Shown: piece after piece, positions 17,335 through 26,278 of the stretch | Layout: the number at the start of each line of letters is the position of its first letter | How positions within the stretch are numbered: the stretch's first letter is position 1 | Source: Streptococcus mitis | GTDB lineage: Bacteria; Bacillota; Bacilli; Lactobacillales; Streptococcaceae | Direction: 5' to 3' | NCBI RefSeq assembly: GCF_002005545.1 | Contig: NZ_LBMT01000001.1 | Span: 498,579-562,578 of the forward strand | DNA length: 64,000 bases | Program-made: the position numbers and the translations under genes | Notes under the pieces: model-generated | Database searches by the model: none | Seen by the model: the letters and a program-made list of their open reading frames with translations, nothing else | What the model was told of the DNA's origin: nothing

Positions 17335-18412
17335 AACAATCGGAATTATCGGTGGCGGCCAGCTGGGTCAAATGATGGCCATTTCTGCTATCTACATGGG
17401 CCACAAGGTTATCGCGCTGGATCCTGCGGCTGATTGCCCAGCCTCTCGCGTAGCGGAGATCATCGTGGCGCCTTATAATGACGTGGATGCTCTGCGTCAG
17501 TTGGCTGAGCGTTGCGATGTCCTCACCTATGAGTTTGAAAATGTCGATGCTGACGGTTTGGATGCTGTTATCAAGGATGGTCAACTTCCTCAAGGAACCG
17601 ACCTGCTTCGCATTTCCCAAAATCGCATCTTTGAAAAGGACTTTCTCTCAAACAAGGCTCAAGTTACTGTGGCACCTTACAAGGTTGTGACTTCTAGTCG
17701 AGACTTGGCAGATATGGACCTGTCGAAAAATTATGTCCTCAAGACAGCGACTGGTGGCTACGATGGGCATGGGCAAAAGGTCATTCGCTCAGAAGCAGAC
17801 TTGGAAGAAGCATATGAACTAGCAGATTCAGCTGACTGCGTCTTGGAAGAATTCGTCAACTTTGACCTTGAAATTTCTGTCATTGTATCAGGGAATGGCA
17901 AGGATGTTACGGTTTTCCCAGTTCAGGAAAATATTCACCGAAACAACATTCTTTCAAAAACCATTGTGCCTGCTCGAATTTCTGAAAGTTTAGCAGACAA
18001 GGCCAAAGCCATGGCAGTGCGAATCGCAGAACAACTGAACTTGTCTGGAACACTTTGTGTGGAAATGTTTGCGACTGCTGATGACATCATCGTTAATGAG
18101 ATTGCCCCACGTCCCCACAATTCAGGACACTACTCAATTGAAGCTTGCGACTTCTCCCAGTTTGACACCCACATTTTAGGTGTTCTGGGAGCATCATTGC
18201 CAGAAATTAAATTACATGCACCTGCCGTCATGCTCAATGTTCTCGGCCAGCATGTCGAGGCCGCTGAAAAATATGTCGCAGAAAATCCAAGCGCCCACCT
18301 CCACATGTATGGTAAAATAGAAGCAAAGCACAACCGCAAGATGGGACATGTGACTTTGTTTAGTGATGTACCGGATAGTATGGTTGAGTTTGGGGAGGGG
18401 ATTGATTTTTGA
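17321..18412 (+). CDS. purK: N5-CAIR synthetase
   Basis: PurK carboxylates AIR with bicarbonate and ATP. The N-terminal [12 protein letters not shown] loop, central ATP-grasp domain and the [18 protein letters not shown] signature near residue 255 identify it. Length 363 aa is normal. It starts inside the last codons of purE. Base composition falls sharply right after its stop, where three AT-rich genes of unknown role begin. Confidence 0.97.
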   Translation: MSSSKTIGIIGGGQLGQMMAISAIYMGHKVIALDPAADCPASRVAEIIVAPYNDVDALRQLAERCDVLTYEFENVDADGLDAVIKDGQLPQGTDLLRISQNRIFEKDFLSNKAQVTVAPYKVVTSSRDLADMDLSKNYVLKTATGGYDGHGQKVIRSEADLEEAYELADSADCVLEEFVNFDLEISVIVSGNGKDVTVFPVQENIHRNNILSKTIVPARISESLADKAKAMAVRIAEQLNLSGTLCVEMFATADDIIVNEIAPRPHNSGHYSIEACDFSQFDTHILGVLGASLPEIKLHAPAVMLNVLGQHVEAAEKYVAENPSAHLHMYGKIEAKHNRKMGHVTLFSDVPDSMVEFGEGIDF

Positions 18413-18413
18413 A

Positions 18414-18671
18414 ATGACAGAAGAATTTGATGATGTATTTGAAGATGATATTACTACTCTAACATTTACTTATGCGGATGATGTAGTCATTCCAGAAATT
18501 CCAGATGCAGAAGGGATTCATATTGTAGAGAGAATAAATAATCAACTAATAATAGAGCATACGCGCGATGATGATGAGGTCTATGATTATATAAAGAGTT
18601 TTGGATTAACGAGCCGTCCTATAAAACTTTCGATTGAATTTTTTGCTTACGAAGATCTTGAGGAAGAATAG
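18414..18671 (+). CDS. Small acidic protein, 85 aa, function unknown
   Basis: The ATG lies one base after the purK stop, with GGGGAGGGG upstream as ribosome site inside the purK end. The protein is very acidic at both ends (EEFDDVFEDD at the start, EDLEEE at the end) with no membrane segment and no known motif. It is AT-rich like the two genes after it. It could be a soluble partner or inhibitor of a neighbour; acidic small proteins next to nucleases are sometimes inhibitors, but nothing here proves that. Placement directly on purK suggests transcription from the purD promoter. Confidence 0.65.
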   Translation: MTEEFDDVFEDDITTLTFTYADDVVIPEIPDAEGIHIVERINNQLIIEHTRDDDEVYDYIKSFGLTSRPIKLSIEFFAYEDLEEE

Positions 18672-18696
18672 TATTTAAATTGAATGGGGAGAATTT

Positions 18697-19389
18697 ATGA
18701 TTCAACTCTTTGTCAACACTTTTGTAAAAAAAGATAATCAGTTAGAAAATTTGTCTCACATCGCTACGATAGTTGGAGTTCTATTAGCAATTATTGTTGC
18801 GATCGGGGGAGTTATTAAATATTTTAGTGAGAAAAAAGATAAGAAGTATGAACAATATATAGAGGAAAAAAGAAATAAAGGAGAGAAGTTAACAGAAACC
18901 TACAATGAGCTACTTAAGATTATTGCTTTATTTCCTAATAAAACGCCCTATGATATTATGACTAACCTACCGTTTTCCCCAGTATTTAACCGAGAAGATT
19001 TTGATACGGTAAATAGAATTTTGGAAATTCAGATTAAGGAAGATTATCAAAAACGATTAGAGCGAGAAGGTCTTACTTATCAAGATGAAGAAGATATCAA
19101 AACAGAAATTTGGAATAGAGAATACTATATCAAAGAAATAGAAAAAATCAAAAATCAGTATTTTTTAGCTAAGAAAGGATATGAACAATTTAGAAGAAAC
19201 GATAAAATTATTGAACTGTATGCCAGTCAAGACGTAAAAAATTGCTTAGTCAAGTTTGATGTTACTTGGCACAACGCTTTTATTGCAGGTAGATTTTTAG
19301 AATATAACGATGGTAGAAATAATAAATTGGATGATATTCGTTGGGAACTTGAAAGGGTAATCAGAGAAGATTTGGGTGTTATGAAATAA
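18697..19389 (+). CDS. Membrane-anchored charged protein, 230 aa, function unknown
   Basis: A short N-terminal part is followed by one membrane segment (IATIVGVLLAIIVAIGG, about residues 22-43) and a long, highly charged cytoplasmic part, probably helical and partly coiled coil (about 45-75 and 105-160), ending in a hydrophilic region with many Arg and Asp. No enzyme motif is visible. The ribosome site is GGGGAGAAT. Codon use is AT-rich compared with the pur genes on either side, a sign of transfer. Single-span anchored proteins of this form occur as sensors or anchors in phage-defence loci, but that is only an analogy. Confidence 0.7.
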   Translation: MIQLFVNTFVKKDNQLENLSHIATIVGVLLAIIVAIGGVIKYFSEKKDKKYEQYIEEKRNKGEKLTETYNELLKIIALFPNKTPYDIMTNLPFSPVFNREDFDTVNRILEIQIKEDYQKRLEREGLTYQDEEDIKTEIWNREYYIKEIEKIKNQYFLAKKGYEQFRRNDKIIELYASQDVKNCLVKFDVTWHNAFIAGRFLEYNDGRNNKLDDIRWELERVIREDLGVMK

Positions 19390-19475
19390 AAAATGGTTTA
19401 TTTGATATTGCTTATTTTATCGTTTGTATGTGATATATAATTTCATAAGTCATAAAAGAGATTTGGGAAACAGAG

Positions 19476-20378
19476 ATGAATGAAAAAAATCAAAAATGTA
19501 TAATATGTGCGATTGAAAAATCGGGAAAAGACTTTAATACAGAACATATAATTCTTGAGAGTTTAGGTGGAAAAAGATTTTCGGAGAATACACTTAACGA
19601 TGTATGTGTGGGTTGTAATTCAAAATTAGGAATGCATGTTGATTCGAGATTTGTAAACAGTCCATTACTAGAGTTTATTCGTAATAGGAAAGGTATTAAA
19701 GGAAGGAACGGAGTCCCTGGTTTAGAAAAATTAGATATTCCCTTTTGGATTCCAGAAATTATAGGAAATCTGGTGACTGATAGCAATACAGGAGATATAA
19801 CTGGCTTCAGAGCAAAATATGGAAAAAGCAAAAATTTTATTTTTGCTCCTAAAAATGTTAATTTAGGATATTTTAAAAATCATGTAAAATCTTGCAGTGA
19901 TGAAGAGATAAAAACTAGAATTATTGATTTTGATAACGTCCCGCTTTTTCCACGAATTGATAATATTAGTCTTCCTCATGAGGCAGTAGAAGGGTACTTA
20001 AAGTATGCATTCTTTCCTTTATCTTTGAAAATATCATTTGAATATGCATATAAATATCTAGGAGAGCAATGGTTAAACCAAACGATTTCAAAAGATATAC
20101 AGAAAGTTCTAGTTCAATTATGTCAAGGAAATACACTAATCAAAGTCCCCACAGATACCAATTTATATATGGGGGATAAACCTTCAAATGAAATAATGGT
20201 TGAGTTTGAAGGAGAGGGTGATAAAATTTATGTGAGGATTGATATTTTTGGTATTTTTAATTCTAAAATGTTAATAGGTTATAAAAATTCACTAACAAAT
20301 CTAGGAAGTGAGTATCCAAAGTTGAAGATTGATGTAAGTAGTTCTAACGTAAAGGATTTTAAGGTTATATATCTATAA
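19476..20378 (+). CDS. HNH-type nuclease domain protein, 300 aa
   Basis: The N-terminal part has a zinc-ribbon HNH arrangement: Cys8-X2-Cys11, then Glu23-His24 in TEHIILESLGG, then Cys44-X2-Cys47-Asn48 in VCVGCNSKLG. This is the treble-clef HNH pattern of restriction-like and defence nucleases. The remaining 240 residues show no motif I recognise and could bind a ligand or partner. The gene is AT-rich, lies alone after an 86-base gap, and interrupts the pur cluster between purK and purB. A role in DNA cleavage is inferred from the motif; target and trigger are unknown. Confidence 0.75.
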   Translation: MNEKNQKCIICAIEKSGKDFNTEHIILESLGGKRFSENTLNDVCVGCNSKLGMHVDSRFVNSPLLEFIRNRKGIKGRNGVPGLEKLDIPFWIPEIIGNLVTDSNTGDITGFRAKYGKSKNFIFAPKNVNLGYFKNHVKSCSDEEIKTRIIDFDNVPLFPRIDNISLPHEAVEGYLKYAFFPLSLKISFEYAYKYLGEQWLNQTISKDIQKVLVQLCQGNTLIKVPTDTNLYMGDKPSNEIMVEFEGEGDKIYVRIDIFGIFNSKMLIGYKNSLTNLGSEYPKLKIDVSSSNVKDFKVIYL

Positions 20379-20448
20379 AAATTAGAAAGTATTCATAAGA
20401 GTTAACTATAGAATAAAATGAAAAAGCTGAAGCATTTGAATAGAGACA

Positions 20449-20504
20449 AACCAAGGTTATTGAAGATAAACAATTTTAATAAGATACCCCTTGGTTGCTT
20501 ATCT
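20449..20504 (+). promoter_or_regulatory. Structured leader upstream of purB, possible pseudoknot
   Basis: AACCAAGG (20449-20456) pairs with CCTTGGTT (20489-20496), and AGATAA (20464-20469) inside that loop pairs with TTATCT (20499-20504) outside it. The two stems interlock as in a pseudoknot. They lie 35-90 bases before the purB ATG. A regulatory role is inferred only. Confidence 0.4.
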
Positions 20505-20538
20505 GATGTGAAACATTAAAAGAAAGGAAAATAAAACA

Positions 20539-21834
20539 ATGATCAACCGTTACTCTCGCCCTGAGATGGCGAACATTTGGAGTGAAGAAAATAAATACCG
20601 TGCTTGGCTTGAGGTAGAAATCTTGGCTGACGAGGCATGGGCTGAGTTGGGGGAAATCCCTAAGGAAGATGTGGCTTTGATTCGTGAGAAAGCGGACTTT
20701 GACATCGACCGCATTTTGGAGATCGAGCAAGAGACTCGTCACGATGTGGTGGCTTTCACACGTGCGGTTTCTGAAACGCTTGGTGAGGAGCGCAAGTGGG
20801 TCCACTATGGATTGACTTCTACTGATGTGGTGGACACGGCCTACGGTTACCTTTACAAGCAGGCCAACGACATCATCCGTCGTGACCTTGAAAACTTCAC
20901 CAACATCATCGCTGATAAGGCTAAGGAACACAAGTTCACCATCATGATGGGTCGTACCCACGGTGTGCACGCTGAACCTACAACCTTTGGTCTTAAATTG
21001 GCGACTTGGTATAGCGAAATGAAGCGCAACATCGAGCGTTTCGAGCATGCGGCTGCTGGAGTGGAAGCTGGCAAGATTTCTGGTGCGGTTGGTAACTTTG
21101 CCAACATCCCACCATTTGTTGAAAAATATGTCTGCGACAAGCTTGGTATCCGTGCCCAAGAAATCTCAACACAGGTCCTTCCTCGTGACCTTCACGCTGA
21201 GTACTTTGCAGTTCTTGCCAGCATCGCGACTTCTATTGAACGTATGGCGACTGAGATTCGTGGTCTTCAAAAATCAGAACAACGCGAAGTGGAAGAGTTC
21301 TTTGCTAAAGGGCAAAAAGGGTCTTCAGCAATGCCTCACAAACGCAACCCTATAGGTTCTGAGAACATGACAGGTCTTGCGCGTGTTATCCGTGGTCATA
21401 TGATTACAGCCTATGAAAACGTCGCTCTCTGGCACGAACGCGACATTTCCCATTCATCAGCTGAGCGCATCATCACACCAGATACGACCATTTTGATTGA
21501 CTACATGCTCAACCGTTTTGGAAATATTGTCAAGAATTTGACAGTCTTCCCAGAAAACATGATCCGCAACATGAACTCTACGTTTGGTCTTATCTTTAGC
21601 CAACGTGCTATGTTGATCTTGATTGAAAAAGGGATGACCCGTGAGCAAGCTTATGACTTGGTACAACCAAAAACAGCCTACTCTTGGGACAACCAAGTAG
21701 ACTTCAAACCACTGCTAGAAGCAGATCCAGAGGTGACATCACGCCTCACACAAGAAGAAATCGATGAGATCTTTAACCCAGTTTATTACACTAAACGAGT
21801 GGATGATATCTTTGAACGTCTTGGTTTAGGATAA
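20539..21834 (+). CDS. purB: Adenylosuccinate lyase
   Basis: PurB splits fumarate from SAICAR and from adenylosuccinate, acting in both IMP and AMP synthesis. It has the superfamily signature [11 protein letters not shown] (about residue 260) with the catalytic Ser loop, the TSTDVVDTA and [12 protein letters not shown] motifs. Length 431 aa is normal. The ribosome site is AAAGGAAAAT. A strong terminator follows. In TIGR4-like pneumococci strH comes next; here it is absent. Confidence 0.97.
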   Translation: MINRYSRPEMANIWSEENKYRAWLEVEILADEAWAELGEIPKEDVALIREKADFDIDRILEIEQETRHDVVAFTRAVSETLGEERKWVHYGLTSTDVVDTAYGYLYKQANDIIRRDLENFTNIIADKAKEHKFTIMMGRTHGVHAEPTTFGLKLATWYSEMKRNIERFEHAAAGVEAGKISGAVGNFANIPPFVEKYVCDKLGIRAQEISTQVLPRDLHAEYFAVLASIATSIERMATEIRGLQKSEQREVEEFFAKGQKGSSAMPHKRNPIGSENMTGLARVIRGHMITAYENVALWHERDISHSSAERIITPDTTILIDYMLNRFGNIVKNLTVFPENMIRNMNSTFGLIFSQRAMLILIEKGMTREQAYDLVQPKTAYSWDNQVDFKPLLEADPEVTSRLTQEEIDEIFNPVYYTKRVDDIFERLGLG

Positions 21835-21841
21835 TTAAAAT

Positions 21842-21900
21842 AAAATCGAAGTTCTATTACTCTATTTACTGGAGTAGAAGAACTTCGATTTTTCTTTTTT
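21842..21900 (+). terminator. Terminator after purB
   Basis: Long perfect arms (AAAATCGAAGTTCT and AGAACTTCGATTTT) around an inner TACTC/GAGTA stem, followed by TTTCTTTTTT. Confidence 0.9.
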
Positions 21901-22014
21901 ATTAAAGATATTTTTATAAAAAGATTCCCAATATTTTAGTAAAATTTAAACAAATTTAATCGATCTTCATTGACATATAGAAAATACAGTTTTGATGGGA
22001 TATAATAATCATAG

Positions 22015-22036
22015 AAAAAAGCCTAAGCGATTAGGC
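22015..22036 (-). terminator. Terminator of the GntR gene
   Basis: Read on the minus strand, GCCTAA-TCGC-TTAGGC is followed by a run of six T (22020-22015), just after the GntR stop. Confidence 0.8.
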
Positions 22037-22049
22037 TCAGGCTTTCTTC

Positions 22050-22766
22050 TTAGTGATCACGGTCACATGAAATGAATTTGATTTTGTAGTAATCCGCTCG
22101 TTTATAAGTTTCGCTGTAAGCGAGAACCTGACCAGTAGACTCTAATTTAGTAGTCTTGGTTTGTAAAACGCTAGGGAATTGTTCATCGACTCCGAGGACT
22201 GAAGCCGCATGTTCTGGAGTTGGAAATGCTATTTCATTGATTTCTTCAAAATGTTCATCATTCATGTGGATGTGATAATCCAATTTGAAACGGTTATAGA
22301 TAGAGCTATAATATTCAAGATTTGGATAATTTGCGTTGATGTATTGTTCTGGAATATAAGATGTGTGATAGATGTATACGACACCATTTGTTTCGCGTAC
22401 ACGTTCAATCTTGTAGTAGAATTGGTTACCGCGTAGTCCAAGTTTTTCTAAGTAGCTTAGTTTGTTTCCACGCTCAATAGAAAGGACGGTCACTTTATCA
22501 TCTTTAGTTTCAAAAACTTCTACATCAGAAAACTCTACGAGTTTGTGTTTGCGTGCGCGTGAAACGAATGTACCCTTTCCTTGTTGGCGGACAATATAGC
22601 CGTCTTTGGCAAGGTCGTTTAAGGCGCGGACAACTGTGATAGAACTTACATCATACATAGCGATCAATTCAGCTTCAGTGTAAAATTTATCTCCACTAGC
22701 GAATTGGCCAGAAATGATTTTGTTCTTTAATTCATCTTTTATATATTGATACTTTGGAATTGCCAT
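22050..22766 (-). CDS. GntR-family (HutC/UTRA) repressor of the bgaC operon
   Basis: The N-terminal winged helix (about residues 1-70, with DELKNKIISGQF and the AELIAMYDVSSITVVRAL recognition region) is joined to a UTRA sugar-binding domain (about 95-235). I start at the ATG at 22766, behind AGGTGA, giving 238 aa; the earlier in-frame start lacks a ribosome site. It is divergent from bgaC, and an inverted repeat in the bgaC promoter (23019-23041) is a natural operator. In pneumococcus a GntR gene at this place controls the bgaC-PTS operon. The inducer is probably a phosphorylated sugar from that pathway. Confidence 0.88.
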   Translation of the reverse strand: MAIPKYQYIKDELKNKIISGQFASGDKFYTEAELIAMYDVSSITVVRALNDLAKDGYIVRQQGKGTFVSRARKHKLVEFSDVEVFETKDDKVTVLSIERGNKLSYLEKLGLRGNQFYYKIERVRETNGVVYIYHTSYIPEQYINANYPNLEYYSSIYNRFKLDYHIHMNDEHFEEINEIAFPTPEHAASVLGVDEQFPSVLQTKTTKLESTGQVLAYSETYKRADYYKIKFISCDRDH

Positions 22767-23005
22767 AATTTCACCTCGATTTTCCTTCTCCGTTAAAGAT
22801 TTTACCATAAAACCGGAAAGAATAGTAGTCTTTTGAATAAAAAAATTAGAATAATAGGCTATAAGGTTAATTTACATAAAAAATAGGAGATTTTATACAT
22901 TTTTATACATGCCATCTGTTTGAAGCTATATGTCTGTAAATTCTATATCTTTATAAGTTTTTTGTGTAAAAGTTGGGGAAAAATGAAAAAAATTGTGAAA
23001 AGCTA

Positions 23006-23041
23006 TTGACAAATGTGGTATATTGAGTTATATTCAATATA
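23006..23041 (+). promoter_or_regulatory. bgaC promoter with overlapping repressor operator
   Basis: TTGACA at 23006-23011 and TATATT at 23029-23034 are 17 bases apart. TATATTGA (23019-23026) and TCAATATA (23034-23041) form a perfect eight-base inverted repeat around the -10, so a bound dimer would block RNA polymerase. The likely ligand is the divergent GntR protein. Confidence 0.75.
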
Positions 23042-23048
23042 TCAACAA

Positions 23049-23063
23049 ATGAAAGCGTAAACT
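23049..23063 (+). promoter_or_regulatory. Catabolite response element (cre) before bgaC
   Basis: ATGAAAGCGTAAACT fits the degenerate CcpA consensus WTGNAANCGNWNNCW at every fixed position. It lies just downstream of the start of transcription, where CcpA binding represses. Confidence 0.75.
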
Positions 23064-23085
23064 TTAGTTGTCAGAAGGTAAGAAT

Positions 23086-24873
23086 ATGACACGATTTGAG
23101 ATACGAGATGATTTCTATCTCGATGGAAAATCATTTAAGATTTTATCTGGCGCCATTCATTATTTTAGGGTTCCTCCAGAAGATTGGTATCATTCGCTCT
23201 ATAACTTGAAGGCTCTTGGTTTTAATACAGTAGAGACTTATGTGGCTTGGAATTTACATGAGCCTCGTGAGGGTGAGTTTCACTTTGAAGGAGCTCTGGA
23301 TTTGGAGCGATTTCTCCAAACGGCACAAGATTTGGGTCTCTACGCTATCGTTCGTCCGTCACCCTTCATCTGTGCAGAGTGGGAATTCGGTGGTTTACCA
23401 GCTTGGCTCTTAACCAAAGATATGAGGATTCGTTCCTCAGATCCTGCTTATATTGAAGCTGTAGCTCACTACTATGACCAGCTCTTGCCACGATTGGTTC
23501 CACATTTGTTGGACAATGGTGGCAATATCCTCATGATGCAGGTTGAAAATGAGTATGGTTCTTATGGAGAAGATAAGGCTTATCTGAGAGCAATTCGACA
23601 GTTGATGGAAGAGCGTGGGGTAACCTGTCCTCTCTTTACATCCGATGGTCCATGGAGAGCTACTCTGAAAGCTGGAACCTTAATCGAAGATGACATCTTT
23701 GTAACAGGAAACTTTGGTTCTAAAGCTCCGTACAACTTTTCACAGATGCAGGAATTCTTTGATGAACATGGCAAAAAATGGCCCCTCATGTGTATGGAGT
23801 TCTGGGATGGATGGTTCAACCGTTGGAAGGAACCGATTATCACACGGGATCCGAAAGAGTTGGCAGATGCAGTTCGAGAGGTTTTGGAACAAGGCTCTAT
23901 CAATCTTTACATGTTCCACGGTGGTACAAACTTTGGTTTCATGAATGGTTGTTCGGCTCGAGGGACTTTGGACTTACCACAAGTTACATCTTACGATTAC
24001 GATGCTCTTCTAGATGAAGAAGGAAATCCAACTGCCAAATATCTGGCAGTCAAGAAGATGATGGCGACCCATTTCCCAGAGTATCCGCAGTTGGAACCCC
24101 TCTACAAAGAGAGTATGGAGTTGGATGCTATTCCACTAGTTGAAAAAGTTTCCTTGTTTGAAACCTTAGATAGCTTGTCCAGTCCTGTAGAAAGCCTTTA
24201 TCCTAAAAAGATGGAGGAGTTGGGACAAAGTTATGGCTATCTACTCTATCGAACAGAGACAAGCTGGGATGCAGAAGAAGAAAGACTTCGTATCATTGAT
24301 GGTCGAGATAGGGCCCAGCTTTATGTCGATGGTCAGTGGGTTAAAACCCAATATCAGACAGAGATTGGGGAAGATATTTTTTATCAAGGTAAAAAGAAAG
24401 CGCTATCTAGATTGGATATCTTGGTAGAAAATATGGGACGTGTCAACTATGGGCATAAGTTCTTAGCGGATACGCAACGTAAGGGAATTCGGACAGGGGT
24501 TTGTAAGGATTTGCACTTCTTACTAAACTGGAAACACTATCCACTTCCACTAGATAATCCTGAGAAAATTGATTTTTCAAAAGGATGGACAGAAGGACAA
24601 CCAGCTTTTTACGCTTATGACTTTACAGTCCAAGAGCCAAAAGATACTTACCTAGACTTGTCTGAGTTTGGTAAGGGGGTTGCCTTTGTCAATGGGCAGA
24701 ATCTAGGACGTTTTTGGAACGTCGGCCCAACCCTCTCTCTTTATATCCCTCATAGCTATCTCAAGGAAGGTGCCAATCGTATCATCATCTTTGAGACAGA
24801 GGGCCAATATAAAGAAGAGATTCATTTAACTCGTAAACCTACACTAAAACATATAAAGGGGGAAAACTTATGA
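23086..24873 (+). CDS. bgaC: Beta-1,3-galactosidase (GH35)
   Basis: BgaC removes terminal beta-1,3-linked galactose, as in the Gal-beta-1,3-GlcNAc and Gal-beta-1,3-GalNAc units of host glycans. It is a GH35 enzyme of 595 aa with catalytic acid Glu156 in VENEYGSYG and nucleophile Glu238 in MCMEFWDGW. There is no signal peptide or anchor motif, although pneumococcal BgaC has been reported at the cell surface. I start at the ATG at 23086 rather than a TTG 18 bases upstream. Its end overlaps the next gene by four bases. Regulated by the GntR operator and cre site upstream. Confidence 0.96.
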   Translation: MTRFEIRDDFYLDGKSFKILSGAIHYFRVPPEDWYHSLYNLKALGFNTVETYVAWNLHEPREGEFHFEGALDLERFLQTAQDLGLYAIVRPSPFICAEWEFGGLPAWLLTKDMRIRSSDPAYIEAVAHYYDQLLPRLVPHLLDNGGNILMMQVENEYGSYGEDKAYLRAIRQLMEERGVTCPLFTSDGPWRATLKAGTLIEDDIFVTGNFGSKAPYNFSQMQEFFDEHGKKWPLMCMEFWDGWFNRWKEPIITRDPKELADAVREVLEQGSINLYMFHGGTNFGFMNGCSARGTLDLPQVTSYDYDALLDEEGNPTAKYLAVKKMMATHFPEYPQLEPLYKESMELDAIPLVEKVSLFETLDSLSSPVESLYPKKMEELGQSYGYLLYRTETSWDAEEERLRIIDGRDRAQLYVDGQWVKTQYQTEIGEDIFYQGKKKALSRLDILVENMGRVNYGHKFLADTQRKGIRTGVCKDLHFLLNWKHYPLPLDNPEKIDFSKGWTEGQPAFYAYDFTVQEPKDTYLDLSEFGKGVAFVNGQNLGRFWNVGPTLSLYIPHSYLKEGANRIIIFETEGQYKEEIHLTRKPTLKHIKGENL

Positions 24874-25346
24874 CAATTGTAGGATGCCGTATCGATGGAC
24901 GTTTGATCCACGGACAAGTAGCCAATCTATGGGCTGGAAAACTAAATGTTTCACGTATTATGGTTGTAGATGACGAAGTTGTCAACAACGACGTTGAAAA
25001 GAGTGGTTTGAAACTTGCGACACCACCAGGTGTAAAATTGAGTATTTTGCCAATTGAAAAAGCGGCAGCCAATATTCTTGCTGGAAAATACGATAGCCAA
25101 CGTCTCTTTATTGTGGCTCGCAAACCAGACCGCTTCCTTGGTTTGGTAGAAGCAGGTGTACCACTTGAAACCCTTAATGTTGGGAATATGTCTCAAACAC
25201 CAGAAACTCGCGCCATCACACGTTCTATCAACGTAGTAGACAAGGATGTGGAAGACTTCCACAAACTGGCAGAAAAAGGTGTTAAACTTACTGCTCAAAT
25301 GGTTCCAAATGATCCAATTTCAGACTTTTTGAGCTTATTAAAATAG
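24870..25346 (+). CDS. PTS system mannose-family IIB component
   Basis: This cytoplasmic phosphocarrier receives phosphate on the His of CRIDGRLIHGQV (residue about 15) and passes it to the incoming sugar. The 158-aa length and fold are of the mannose/sorbose/GalNAc family. It overlaps bgaC by four bases. With IIC, IID and IIA downstream it forms a full permease, probably for galactosamine- or galactose-type sugars released by BgaC; the agaS gene nearby favours GalNAc/galactosamine or a related disaccharide. Confidence 0.93.
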   Translation: MTIVGCRIDGRLIHGQVANLWAGKLNVSRIMVVDDEVVNNDVEKSGLKLATPPGVKLSILPIEKAAANILAGKYDSQRLFIVARKPDRFLGLVEAGVPLETLNVGNMSQTPETRAITRSINVVDKDVEDFHKLAEKGVKLTAQMVPNDPISDFLSLLK

Positions 25347-25372
25347 GAAAAAATTTTTAGGAGGTCATTGTT

Positions 25373-26278
25373 ATGATACAATGGTGGCAAATTTTACTTC
25401 TCACTTTGTACTCAGCTTATCAAATCTGTGATGAGTTGACGATCGTTTCATCTGCAGGTTCCCCTGTATTTGCTGGTTTCATTACTGGTTTAATCATGGG
25501 AGATGTGACTACTGGTCTACTTATCGGTGGTAACTTGCAACTATTCGTTCTTGGGGTTGGTACCTTCGGTGGTGCTTCTCGTATCGACGCAACTTCTGGT
25601 GCGGTTCTTGCGACAGCCTTCTCTGTTTCACAAGGAATTGATACAGCACTTGCGATTACAACAATCGCTGTGCCAGTAGCAACTCTCTTGACTTACTTCG
25701 ACGTTCTTGGACGTATGACAACTACTTTCTTTGCTCACCGTGTGGATGCTGCAATCGAACGCTTTGACTATAAAGGTATTGAACGCAACTACCTACTTGG
25801 TGCGATTCCTTGGGCTCTATCTCGTGCCCTTCCAGTCTTCTTTGCGCTTGCTTTTGGTGGTGAATTTGTACAACACGTAGTAGATTTCGTTACAAAATAC
25901 CAATGGGTTGCAGATGGTTTGACTCTCGCAGGACGTATGCTTCCAGGTCTTGGATTTGCAATCTTGCTTCGTTACCTTCCAGTTAAACGTAACCTTCACT
26001 ACCTTGCAATGGGATTTGGTTTGACAGCTATGTTGACTGTTCTTTACTCATATGTAACAGGTCTTGGCGGCGCTGTTGCTGGTATCGTAGGTACTCTTCC
26101 TGCTGAAGTTGCGGAAAAAATTGGTTTCGTGAACAACTTCAAAGGCTTGTCTATGATTGGTATCTCTATCGTAGGTATCTTCCTTGCAGTGCTTCACTTC
26201 AAAAATAGCCAAAAAGTGGCTGTAGCAGCACCTTCTACACCATCAGAAAGTGGGGAAATCGAAGATGACGAATTCTAA
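25373..26278 (+). CDS. PTS system mannose-family IIC component
   Basis: Membrane channel subunit of the permease, 301 aa, strongly hydrophobic, with the family motif region GNLQLFVLGVGTFGG near residue 55. The ribosome site is AGGAGG. It carries an acidic, serine-rich tail (ESGEIEDDEF) and overlaps iid by 14 bases. Confidence 0.93.
   Translation: MIQWWQILLLTLYSAYQICDELTIVSSAGSPVFAGFITGLIMGDVTTGLLIGGNLQLFVLGVGTFGGASRIDATSGAVLATAFSVSQGIDTALAITTIAVPVATLLTYFDVLGRMTTTFFAHRVDAAIERFDYKGIERNYLLGAIPWALSRALPVFFALAFGGEFVQHVVDFVTKYQWVADGLTLAGRMLPGLGFAILLRYLPVKRNLHYLAMGFGLTAMLTVLYSYVTGLGGAVAGIVGTLPAEVAEKIGFVNNFKGLSMIGISIVGIFLAVLHFKNSQKVAVAAPSTPSESGEIEDDEF

Noticed and set aside
20476..21159. 227-codon minus-strand ORF over purB
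   Set aside because: Fully antisense to a conserved housekeeping gene, with no independent signals.
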